This document shows, piece after piece, positions 51,158-59,623 of a stretch of 64,000 nucleotides of DNA; position 1 is the stretch's first letter; every line of letters begins with the position of its first letter. The notes under the pieces were generated by a model, which worked only from the letters and a program-made list of their open reading frames with translations, ran no database searches and was not told the DNA's origin. The stretch lies in assembly GCF_003807585.1 (NCBI RefSeq), contig NZ_RMBX01000006.1:248001-312000 (forward strand). Direction: 5' to 3'. Source of the stretch: Chitinophaga barathri (lineage in GTDB: Bacteria > Bacteroidota > Bacteroidia > Chitinophagales > Chitinophagaceae). A program made the translations under genes and the position numbers.

Positions 51158-52195
51158 ATGCAAGCATATATACAAGGCACCGGTTGTGTATCCGCCCAGG
51201 ATAACGCCCTGTTTTCCGGAACTGTCCGGGAGCATGAAGGAGACCGTATGCCCGTGGCGGACCCGGATTACAAGCAGTGGATCGACATCAAACAGATCCG
51301 CCGCATGGGCCGTGTGATCAAGATGGGCGTAGCCGCTTCGCATATCAGTTTACAGGATGCAAACCTCTCCATGCCGGACGCTATCGTGATGGGTACGGCA
51401 TACGGCTGCCTTGCGGATACCGGCGTGTTCCTGAACAAACTGGTGACGCAGCACGAGGATATGCTTACGCCCACGGCGTTTATCCAGAGTACACATAATA
51501 CGGTAAGCGGGCAGATCGCGCTGATGCTGGGCTGCCATGCTTATAACAATACTTTTGTTCACGGCGCCTTTTCGTTGGAAAATGCTTTGCAGGACAGCCT
51601 GCTTTTGCTGGCTGAAGACCCTTCAAAACAAATACTGGCCGGCGCGGTGGACGAGATCACCGATTATTCCCACCAGATTCTTTCCCGTTTCAGGCTGTAT
51701 AAAAACGCATCCACCGGCAACCTGCTGCACTCCGGTACACACGGAACGGTAGCGGGTGAAGGGGCGGCTTTTTTTGTATTGGGCGCGGAGAAGAACGAAC
51801 ACACCGCAGCAGAACTTACGGCGGTGGAAATGCTTTACAATCCCGCGTCCGAAGAAGAAACATTCGTGCATATCGCGAAGTTCCTGGAACGTTTTGGCAG
51901 ACCGGACCTGCTGGTGACCGGCAGGAACGGGGATGTGAAGAACGACGGTTATTATGGCGCGGGCGAAGAAAAACTGTTCGCCGGCGTACCGGTGGCGGCA
52001 TTCAAACATTTGTCCGGGGAATATCCCACAGCTGCCGCATTTGCCATATGGATGACGGCGGGGATACTGAAGAAGGGGACAGTTCCTGCCGCTGCCATGT
52101 TCAAAGGCGAAACACCGGCAGCCCCGAAAAAGATACTGATCTGGAACCACCAGAACGGCAAACATCATTCACTCATTTTATTAAGCGCATGCTGA
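51158..52195 (+). CDS. Chain-length-factor-like ketosynthase homologue
   Basis: I chose the ATG at 51158 ('MQAYIQGTGCVSAQD'); the open frame starts 12 codons earlier within the preceding gene. The 345-residue protein keeps the thiolase fold, but the nucleophile position is Ala137 ('VHGAFSLENAL'), and the two His positions are also changed ('TGRNGDVKND', 'HLSGEYPTAAAF'). This is the pattern of a non-catalytic partner that sets chain length. The stop overlaps the deacetylase start. Confidence 0.8.
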   Translation: MQAYIQGTGCVSAQDNALFSGTVREHEGDRMPVADPDYKQWIDIKQIRRMGRVIKMGVAASHISLQDANLSMPDAIVMGTAYGCLADTGVFLNKLVTQHEDMLTPTAFIQSTHNTVSGQIALMLGCHAYNNTFVHGAFSLENALQDSLLLLAEDPSKQILAGAVDEITDYSHQILSRFRLYKNASTGNLLHSGTHGTVAGEGAAFFVLGAEKNEHTAAELTAVEMLYNPASEEETFVHIAKFLERFGRPDLLVTGRNGDVKNDGYYGAGEEKLFAGVPVAAFKHLSGEYPTAAAFAIWMTAGILKKGTVPAAAMFKGETPAAPKKILIWNHQNGKHHSLILLSAC

Positions 52196-52959
52196 GAGAC
52201 TGGATCACATACCTGACCTTGCTGGTCTTTTTCATGCTCTTGTACCAGTACAGGATGGATTATATTCCGTTCTGGGTGATACTGATCCCGCTGGCAGTGG
52301 CTACGGGTATCTCCGCCTGGGGCGCCAGCCGTGTGGATTCCAACTATTTTATCAAAACATTATGCAAGGGTGATTCAAAGGAAAAAGCCGTAGCGCTTTC
52401 TTTCGACGATGGCCCTGTTGAAAATTATACGCCGCAGATACTGGACATTCTCCGCAAACATGAGATATCCGCCGCGTTTTTCTGCATCGGCCACCGTGCC
52501 GCCGCGGCGCCTGAGCTGCTTCGCAGGATACATTCGGAAGGCCATCTGATAGGAAATCACAGTTATTCCCATCATGCGCTTTTCGATCTGTACCCGACCT
52601 TCAAAATGAAAGCGGACCTGCAAAAGGCAAACGATGTGATTGAACAGGTGATAGGAGAGACGCCCAAACTTTTCCGCCCGCCCTACGGCGTCACCAACCC
52701 GATGCTGGCACGGGCGGTTAAAAAATTCGATTTTATTTCAGTAGGCTGGAGCATCCGCTCGCTGGACACGATGATAAAAGATGAAGATGAACTGTTCGAA
52801 CGCGTGACCAAAAAGATCAAGGCGGGAGATATTTTCCTGTTTCACGATACCTGCGCGGCCACTGTAAAAATACTCCCGGCGCTCATCAAAAAATTGCAAC
52901 GGGAAGGTTTCGCCATCAAACGGATAGATGAACTTTTAAAAATACCGGCTTATGCGTAA
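52189..52959 (+). CDS. Membrane-anchored polysaccharide deacetylase (NodB type)
   Basis: I chose the ATG at 52189, which overlaps the preceding stop and gives an N-terminal double membrane segment (about residues 7-25 and 29-48); the longer frame lies in another gene. The 256-residue protein has the NodB motifs 'LSFDDGPVENY', 'IGNHSYSHH' (HxxxH metal site) and 'RPPYGV'. It would remove an N- or O-acyl group from a carbohydrate in the periplasm. A deacetylase inside a pigment cluster suggests that a glycan or glycolipid takes part in anchoring or export. Confidence 0.88.
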   Translation: MLRDWITYLTLLVFFMLLYQYRMDYIPFWVILIPLAVATGISAWGASRVDSNYFIKTLCKGDSKEKAVALSFDDGPVENYTPQILDILRKHEISAAFFCIGHRAAAAPELLRRIHSEGHLIGNHSYSHHALFDLYPTFKMKADLQKANDVIEQVIGETPKLFRPPYGVTNPMLARAVKKFDFISVGWSIRSLDTMIKDEDELFERVTKKIKAGDIFLFHDTCAATVKILPALIKKLQREGFAIKRIDELLKIPAYA

Positions 52960-53581
52960 ATGGATTTTATGGTGCTGTTGTTTGCTGGCCCTGAACGCCT
53001 CCGCCCAGACTGGTTTTAAGCCTGTCGGTAACATGGAGCAGTTCAGGCAGCAGTTCGCCAAAGCCGCACAGCAGACCAATACCATCAAGAGCGACTTCGT
53101 GCAGGAGAAACACCTCAGCATGCTGTCAGACAAGATCGTGAGCAAAGGCAAGTTCTGGTTCAAAAAAGAAAACAAGGTGCGGATGGAATACAGCAGCCCT
53201 TCGTATTACCTGATGGTGATCAATGGCAGGAATTTCCGTATCAAAGACGCCAGGACGGATAAAAATATCTCCACCAGCGGCAACAAACTGTTTGAACAGA
53301 TCAGCAAGATCACAGCGGATTGTGTGCAGGGGAATGTGCTGGGCAATACGGACTTTTCCACAAAAGTGCAGGAGAACCCACAGTATTATTTGTTGCAGAT
53401 GACGCCGGTGAGCAAAGGGATGAAAGACTTTTTCGCCTCCATTGACCTGCTGGTGGACAAAAAAGACCTGTCTGTCCTGAAGATCACCATGCATGAGCGT
53501 TCCGGGGACGATACCATCATCAGTTTTAACCAGAAAGAAACCAACGTTTCCATACCTGATGAGATATTTGCTCTTAAATAG
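52952..53581 (+). CDS. LolA-like outer-membrane lipoprotein carrier
   Basis: The 209-residue protein has a signal peptide ('LLALNASAQ') and the LolA beta-sheet domain ('SDFVQEKHLSMLSDKIVSKGKFWF', 'RMEYSSPSYYLMVINGR'). LolA-type proteins shield hydrophobic molecules as they cross the periplasm; aryl polyene clusters usually have one. It overlaps the deacetylase gene by 8 nt and the following lipoprotein gene by 23 nt. Confidence 0.88.
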   Translation: MRKWILWCCCLLALNASAQTGFKPVGNMEQFRQQFAKAAQQTNTIKSDFVQEKHLSMLSDKIVSKGKFWFKKENKVRMEYSSPSYYLMVINGRNFRIKDARTDKNISTSGNKLFEQISKITADCVQGNVLGNTDFSTKVQENPQYYLLQMTPVSKGMKDFFASIDLLVDKKDLSVLKITMHERSGDDTIISFNQKETNVSIPDEIFALK

Positions 53582-54182
53582 CCTGCTGCTGCTGACGCTG
53601 GCTTCCTGTAGCTCCGCCTACCGGGGGCTGATGCGCCTGGACAACGATATGGCTCCGTGCCTGGAACGTTTTCGCCCGAAAATAGAACAGCCTGTGCTGT
53701 ACGCCACGCAGGTGGACGTATTGCAGCATCATCTTTCGGGCCTGTTGTATTTCAAACCGATGGAGGACAGCAGTATGCGGGTGGTGTTCATGAGCGAGAT
53801 GGGAATGAAGTTTTTTGACTTCGAATTCAGTAAGGACGGGCGTTTTACCAAACACTACATGCTTCCCAAAATGGATAAAAAAGCAGTAGTAAAAACACTG
53901 AGAAAGGATTTCGAAATGATCCTCATGCGCCAGGACCCTGCCACCGCTACGTTGTATACCATGAACGGGCAACGGTATATTGCATTTGATCTGCCGAAAG
54001 GGAAGATCTATTACATCACGGACGGGGATTGCCAGACGCTGCTGCGCGTGGAGAACGGATCGAAACGTAAACCTGTGGTGGAGGCGTTTATGACGCATTA
54101 CCGCAACGGCGTGCCGGACAGCCTGCTGGTGCAGCATAAAAAAGTAAAATTTACTATTTCATCACAACGAGTGGAAAAATAA
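53559..54182 (+). CDS. Small lipoprotein of the pigment cluster
   Basis: I chose the ATG at 53559, which gives 'MRYLLLNSLLLLTLASC', a lipobox signal; the longer frame lies inside the LolA gene. The 207-residue protein has a beta-rich body ('VLYATQVDVLQHHLSGLLYF', 'FTKHYMLPKMDKKAVVKTLRKDFEMILM'). It resembles the DUF3261-type lipoproteins that accompany LolA in aryl polyene clusters, perhaps a LolB-like receptor at the outer membrane. The stop overlaps the dehydratase ATG by 1 nt. Confidence 0.75.
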   Translation: MRYLLLNSLLLLTLASCSSAYRGLMRLDNDMAPCLERFRPKIEQPVLYATQVDVLQHHLSGLLYFKPMEDSSMRVVFMSEMGMKFFDFEFSKDGRFTKHYMLPKMDKKAVVKTLRKDFEMILMRQDPATATLYTMNGQRYIAFDLPKGKIYYITDGDCQTLLRVENGSKRKPVVEAFMTHYRNGVPDSLLVQHKKVKFTISSQRVEK

Positions 54183-54544
54183 TGTTAACAGGAAAATTCT
54201 TTACAATCGTTTCCCAACAGCAGCCGGACGCACAATCCGTTCACACTGTTATTGCCTGGAACGCCGCCCACCCGATCTTTGAAGGCCACTTTCCCGATCA
54301 GCCCGTGGTGCCCGGGGTTTGTATGATGCAAACCATCCAAGAACTGCTGTCTGCCGCCGTAGGCAAAGACCTGCTGGTGGAAAAAGCCTCGAATATGAAA
54401 TTCCTCAACATGATCGACCCGAGGCAGGCGCCGCAGGTAACCGTGGAGATCACCTGGACGCCTGACGAAGCGGCGTACAAAACCACCGCTGTCATCAAAC
54501 ACGAAGCAACCGTTTTCCTGAAATTCCAGGGACGATTTAAATAA
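54182..54544 (+). CDS. 3-hydroxyacyl-ACP dehydratase (ApeI-like)
   Basis: The 120-residue hotdog protein has the catalytic His in 'FEGHFPDQPVVPGVCMMQ' and the acidic partner in 'QTIQELLSAAVG'. It would dehydrate the 3-hydroxy intermediates to form the conjugated double bonds. It keeps the HFP segment that is missing in the hotdog protein at 44062, so the two are probably an active and an accessory subunit. The GT2 gene starts directly after its stop. Confidence 0.88.
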   Translation: MLTGKFFTIVSQQQPDAQSVHTVIAWNAAHPIFEGHFPDQPVVPGVCMMQTIQELLSAAVGKDLLVEKASNMKFLNMIDPRQAPQVTVEITWTPDEAAYKTTAVIKHEATVFLKFQGRFK

Positions 54545-55744
54545 ATGGAACCTACGCCAACATACGACCCGCAATTCAGCGCCGGAAAGATCTGCGTGCT
54601 GGTACCTACCTACAACAACGCCGGGACCCTGGCCGACGTATTGCGGAGCGTGCTCTCCTATACCAGCCACGTCATCGTAGTGAACGATGGCGCCACCGAC
54701 CATACTGCCGAAGTACTGGCCGCTTTCCCGCAGGTATCCGTCGTATCCTATCTGCCGAACCAGGGCAAGGGCATCGCGCTCCGCCGTGGTTTTAAATATG
54801 CGATAGAGCAGGGTTACGACTATGCTATTACCATCGATGCGGACGGGCAGCACTTTGCCAGCGATCTTCCTGTATTTCTCGAAAAACTGGAAACCGAACC
54901 TAAAGCTATTCTCATTGGTGCAAGGAATTTGCAGCAGGAGAATATGCCGGGTAAAAATACATTCGCCAACAAATTCTCCAACTTCTGGTTCTACGTGGAA
55001 ACGGGGCTGAAGGGGCCGGACACACAATCCGGTTACCGCCTGTACCCGCTGCACGCCATGAAAAAGATGCGCTTCGCCTGCCGGAAGTACGAATTCGAAA
55101 TAGAAGTACTGGTTAAAAGCTCCTGGAAAGGCATTAAAGTAGACTGGGTGCCCGTGCAGGTGTATTACCCGCCTGCGGACGAAAGGGTCTCCCACTTCCG
55201 GCCGTTCCGCGATTTTTCGCGTATCAGCGTACTGAATACCGTATTGGTAACGATCGCGTTCCTTTATATACATCCCCGCAACTTTATCCGCCTGCTGTTT
55301 TCCAAAGGCGGCCTGAAACAGGTATTAAAAAACCTGTTGATGAGCCCCGGCGAAAGCAACGGTCGCAAAGCCCTCTCCGTCGGTTTTGGCGTGTTTATGG
55401 GCATTGTGCCTATCTGGGGTTTCCAGATGCTGGTAGCGATCGCGCTGGCCGCATTGTGGCGGCTGAACAAGGCGTTGGTGATCATTGCCGCGAACATCAG
55501 CATCCCGCCGATGATCCCGCTGATCATTTACCTGAGTTTTCTCACCGGGCGTATGTATGTAGCGGAAGACGCCACCTGGCTTATTTTCAGTAAAGAACTT
55601 ACGATAGATTCCATGAAGCAGAACCTGTTCCAGTACATCACGGGCGCCATCACGCTGGCTGTGATCGCGGGGCTGCTGGCGGGGACGGTGACGTATCTGC
55701 TGCTGTCGGTTTTCAGGAAAAAACGCGTGGCGGTTAACCACTAA
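54545..55744 (+). CDS. GT2 glycosyltransferase fused to a DUF2062 membrane domain
   Basis: The 399-residue protein has an N-terminal family 2 glycosyltransferase (about residues 10-240) with 'VPTYNNAGTLADVL', 'VVNDGATDHT' and the DxD-like 'TIDADGQHF'. A C-terminal DUF2062 domain (about 255-390) has 'GVFMGIVPIWGFQMLVAIALAALW' and a final membrane helix. The GT part resembles dolichol-phosphate mannose synthase types that use lipid carriers. It starts immediately after the dehydratase stop. It may glycosylate the lipid to which the polyene is attached. Confidence 0.85.
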   Translation: MEPTPTYDPQFSAGKICVLVPTYNNAGTLADVLRSVLSYTSHVIVVNDGATDHTAEVLAAFPQVSVVSYLPNQGKGIALRRGFKYAIEQGYDYAITIDADGQHFASDLPVFLEKLETEPKAILIGARNLQQENMPGKNTFANKFSNFWFYVETGLKGPDTQSGYRLYPLHAMKKMRFACRKYEFEIEVLVKSSWKGIKVDWVPVQVYYPPADERVSHFRPFRDFSRISVLNTVLVTIAFLYIHPRNFIRLLFSKGGLKQVLKNLLMSPGESNGRKALSVGFGVFMGIVPIWGFQMLVAIALAALWRLNKALVIIAANISIPPMIPLIIYLSFLTGRMYVAEDATWLIFSKELTIDSMKQNLFQYITGAITLAVIAGLLAGTVTYLLLSVFRKKRVAVNH

Positions 55745-55753
55745 TATTGATCC

Positions 55754-58700
55754 ATGGGAACATTTTTTATATCCATCTATAATTTTTTCAATGCCCGTAA
55801 ATGGCTGCTGTGGCTGTTTACGCTGGCGCTGTTTGCCGTTGCCGGCCTGCTGGCTTCGCAGATAAAGCTGGAAGAAGATATCACCCGCATCCTTCCCAGG
55901 GATAAAAAAATCGACCAGCTGAGCCAGTTCCTGCAAAACTCCAAGTTCGCGGACAAGCTGGTGATCATGGTTTCGCAGAAAGACAGCACCAAAGAAGCAC
56001 AGCCGGACAGCCTGACGGCGCTGGCGCAGGCATTTGTGGCCGGATTGGAAAACGAACAGCTGCGCGCCGATATCAAAGCCGTACAGGGGCAATCAGACGA
56101 CGGGATGATCATGGGGCTGATGAACACAGTGCAGGAGCACCTGCCGGTGTTTCTTGAAGAAAAGGATTATGCAGCGATAGATTCGCTGATTGCTCCTGAA
56201 AAAGTGAAGCAAACGGTTGAATCAAATTACAATACGCTTATCTCGCCTGCGGGCATGGTGCTGAAACAGGTGATACAAGCCGATCCCGTAGGCATCACCT
56301 GGCTGGGCGTGAAGAAATTACAGGCTTTGCAGGTAGATGACCAGTTTGAACTGTACGACGGATTTGTGATGAGCAAAGACCATCGTAACATCCTGTTGTT
56401 CATCACGCCGGTGCATCCGCCGAATGAAACGGGTAAAAACAAACAATTCCTCGCCCGTCTTGATAGCTGGATCGATACGCTGCAAACGACGCATACTGTT
56501 GCGGGCATCAGTTATTTCGGCGCTACGGCGGTGTCCGTAGGCAACGCGGTGCAGCTGAGACAGGATACTTACCTGACGCAGGGCATTACCTTGCTGCTGC
56601 TTATCGTGTTGATCGCAGTGTTTTTCCGCAGGAAACGCGCGCCTTTGCTGGTGATGCTGCCGGTGGTGTTCGGCGCCGTGTTCTCCATTGCGATGGTATA
56701 CCTTGTACAGGGTGGTATTTCAGTGATCGCGCTGGGCGCGGGCTGTGTGGTGTTGGGTATTGCGGTGAATTATTCCCTGCATGTGTTCAACCACTACCGC
56801 CATTTGCCGGACATCCGGCAGGTGATCCGCGATCTGGCCATGCCCATGACCGTAGGTAGCTTCACGACCGTGGGAGGTTTCTTATGCCTGCAGTTCGTGA
56901 AATCGCCGATGCTGCAGGATGTAGGGCTGTTTGCAGCCTTCAGCCTCATTGGCGCTTCATTGTTTTCACTTATTATCCTCCCTCACCTGGTCGTACTGGG
57001 CAAGCCCGCAAAAGAAACGGCCTCCCGTCACAATATCATCGACAGGCTCAGCGAATGGCGGCCTGAACGCAACAAATACCTCGTTTGGGGTATCATCCTG
57101 CTCACCATCGTATTTTTCTTCACGGCAGGTAATGTGAAGTTCGAGAGCGATATGATGCGGATGAATTTTATGCCGGAGCGGCTGCAAAAAGCGGAAGCGC
57201 AGCTGAACAGGCTGAATGCCTATACCGCGCAAAGCGTGTACATGCTGTCCGAAGGCAACACGCTGGACGAAGCCCTTCAGCACCGCGAAAAAACAGACAC
57301 GACTATCCAGCGCCTCCTGCAATCCGGCGCGATCAAAAAGGTCGCGGGCACGGGTGGTTTGTTGCTCTCCGAAAAAGAACAGGCAAGGAGGATCGCACGT
57401 TGGAAAGCTTACTGGACAACAGAGAAACAGCAGCGGCTCATGCAGCAGCTAAGAACCGAAGGCCAGGCGTTTAAGTTCAAACCTACCGCTTTCGATCCGT
57501 TTGAACAGTTGCTGGGCAAAGAATACAAGGTGATTTCCCCTGAGAAATCCGCGCTGCTGGATGTAAGTATGATCAACGACCTCGTGACCGTGAAGCCGCA
57601 ATCCGCTTCCGTTTCCAGCCTGCTGAAGGTGGACCCCGCCCGCAAAACGGAAGTGTACGAAGCCCTGGAAAATCAGCCCGGCACCATCGTGATCGATAAA
57701 CAATATACCGCCAACCGTCTTGCCGAGCTGATACAGAAAGAGTTTAATACGATCGCGTGGATGACCTCGTTACTCGTGTTTTTCGCACTGCTGCTGTCTT
57801 ACGGCAGGATAGAACTCGCGCTGATCACCTTCATTCCCATGCTCATCAGCTGGGTATGGATTCTCGGTATCATGGGCCTCTTCGGCATTCCGTTCAATAT
57901 CGTCAATATCATCCTGTCCACATTCATCTTTGGTTTGGGGGATGATTACAGCATCTTCACGATGGATGGCCTGCAACAGGAATACAAAACGGGCAGCAAA
58001 CATTTGCCGTCCTTTAAGTCTTCCATCTTCTTTTCCGCCATCACTACCATCCTCGGCCTGGGTGTGCTTATTTTCGCAAAACATCCTTCCCTGCGTTCCA
58101 TTGCCCTGATAGCGGTGATCGGCATCAGCTGCGTGGTGGTGACGTCGCAGGTACTCATACCGTTTTTCTTCAACTTCCTCATTACGAACCGCGTAAAGAA
58201 GGGCCAAAGACCACCATGGACGCTGTGGAGCTGGTCAAAGTCCATGTTCGCCTTTACGTATTATACCTTAGGCGCCGTGCTGCTGACGGTGATCGGTGTG
58301 ATCCTCACCCGCATCAACTTCATCAATATCGAAAAGGGGAAAAAGATATACCACTGGATCCTGTCCAAATTTACCTGGAGCCTGCTTCATATCATGGGCA
58401 ACATCAAAAAGAGGACGGTCAACACCAGTGGCGAAGACTTTAAAAAACCGGCGGTGATCATCAGCAACCACCAGTCTTTCCTGGATATCCTCATGTCCAC
58501 CGCGATGACGCCGAATGTAGTGCTCCTCACGAACCAGTGGGTGTACAACTCGCCGTTGTTCGGCTACGTGGTGAAGATGGCGGACTATTACCCGGTGGCT
58601 GAAGGTGCGGAAGCCAGTATAGACAAGCTGAAAGATAGGGTGGATAATGGTTATTCCATTGTCATTTACCCTGAAGGCACCCGCTCCTCGGACGCGAACA

Positions 58701-59623
58701 TCAAACGTTTCCACAAAGGCGCCTTTTATCTCGCGGAAGAACTGAAGCTGGACATCATCCCCGTGGTACTGCACGGCACGGCCTATACCATGTCCAAAGG
58801 CGACTTCCTGCTTAAGAACGGCACCATTACCCAGAAGATATTACCCCGCATCAAACCGGGCGATACGCGCTGGGGCGACAATTACAGCACCCGCACCAAA
58901 CTGGTGAGCAGGTACTTCCGGCAGGAGTACGAACAGATGCGCAAAACCATGGAAACACCCGGTTGGTACCGCGAACAGCTCGTTTACCAGTATATTTACA
59001 AAGGCCCGGTGCTGGAGTGGTACATGCGTATCAAAACGAAGCTGGAAAACAATTACGCCCTTTTTCACGAGCTGCTCCCCACCAAAGGAAAGATCATGGA
59101 CATTGGCTGCGGATACGGCTTTATGAGTTACATGCTCCACTTCCTGAGTTCTGAAAGGATTATCCTGGGCGTGGATTACGACGAAGACAAGATCGCCACC
59201 GCGCAATACTGCTACATCCGCAACGAACATGTACGTTTTGAAGCAGCGGACATTACACAATACAACCTCCCGCACCAGGATGCATTCGTAATACTGGACG
59301 TACTCCATTACCTGCAACCGGAAGCGCAGGAAAAACTGATCCGCCAATGCCTGGCAAAACTGACCCCGGGCGGTGTGATCGTAGTACGGGACGGGGATGC
59401 GGACCTTACCGAACGGCACAAAGGCACACGTTTGACGGAATTGTTCAGCACACGTTTGCTGGGTTTCAACAAAACGGGCAACAAACTATCGTTCTTTTCT
59501 TCCTCCACCCTCCGCAGCATTGTGGAAAAGAACGGGGGCACGGTAGAGCAGATAGACAACACGAAGTTCACTTCCAACGTTATTTTCATTATAAAACATT
59601 CATTCAGCGAGCAATATGCATAA
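55754..59623 (+). CDS. MMPL/RND exporter fused to PlsC-type acyltransferase and methyltransferase
   Basis: This is a single frame of 1289 residues. Residues 1 to about 840 are an MMPL/RND-type transporter: a membrane segment near 15-33, a periplasmic domain, a bundle of helices about 270-430, a second periplasmic domain and a second bundle about 660-820 with 'FGLGDDYSIF'. Residues about 880-1050 are a lysophospholipid acyltransferase with 'SNHQSFLD' (HX4D) near 903 and 'YPEGTRSS' near 972. Residues about 1085-1289 are a class I methyltransferase with 'MDIGCGYGFMSYM' near 1114. The gene encodes transport, lipid acylation and methylation together. Confidence 0.9.
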   Translation: MGTFFISIYNFFNARKWLLWLFTLALFAVAGLLASQIKLEEDITRILPRDKKIDQLSQFLQNSKFADKLVIMVSQKDSTKEAQPDSLTALAQAFVAGLENEQLRADIKAVQGQSDDGMIMGLMNTVQEHLPVFLEEKDYAAIDSLIAPEKVKQTVESNYNTLISPAGMVLKQVIQADPVGITWLGVKKLQALQVDDQFELYDGFVMSKDHRNILLFITPVHPPNETGKNKQFLARLDSWIDTLQTTHTVAGISYFGATAVSVGNAVQLRQDTYLTQGITLLLLIVLIAVFFRRKRAPLLVMLPVVFGAVFSIAMVYLVQGGISVIALGAGCVVLGIAVNYSLHVFNHYRHLPDIRQVIRDLAMPMTVGSFTTVGGFLCLQFVKSPMLQDVGLFAAFSLIGASLFSLIILPHLVVLGKPAKETASRHNIIDRLSEWRPERNKYLVWGIILLTIVFFFTAGNVKFESDMMRMNFMPERLQKAEAQLNRLNAYTAQSVYMLSEGNTLDEALQHREKTDTTIQRLLQSGAIKKVAGTGGLLLSEKEQARRIARWKAYWTTEKQQRLMQQLRTEGQAFKFKPTAFDPFEQLLGKEYKVISPEKSALLDVSMINDLVTVKPQSASVSSLLKVDPARKTEVYEALENQPGTIVIDKQYTANRLAELIQKEFNTIAWMTSLLVFFALLLSYGRIELALITFIPMLISWVWILGIMGLFGIPFNIVNIILSTFIFGLGDDYSIFTMDGLQQEYKTGSKHLPSFKSSIFFSAITTILGLGVLIFAKHPSLRSIALIAVIGISCVVVTSQVLIPFFFNFLITNRVKKGQRPPWTLWSWSKSMFAFTYYTLGAVLLTVIGVILTRINFINIEKGKKIYHWILSKFTWSLLHIMGNIKKRTVNTSGEDFKKPAVIISNHQSFLDILMSTAMTPNVVLLTNQWVYNSPLFGYVVKMADYYPVAEGAEASIDKLKDRVDNGYSIVIYPEGTRSSDANIKRFHKGAFYLAEELKLDIIPVVLHGTAYTMSKGDFLLKNGTITQKILPRIKPGDTRWGDNYSTRTKLVSRYFRQEYEQMRKTMETPGWYREQLVYQYIYKGPVLEWYMRIKTKLENNYALFHELLPTKGKIMDIGCGYGFMSYMLHFLSSERIILGVDYDEDKIATAQYCYIRNEHVRFEAADITQYNLPHQDAFVILDVLHYLQPEAQEKLIRQCLAKLTPGGVIVVRDGDADLTERHKGTRLTELFSTRLLGFNKTGNKLSFFSSSTLRSIVEKNGGTVEQIDNTKFTSNVIFIIKHSFSEQYA

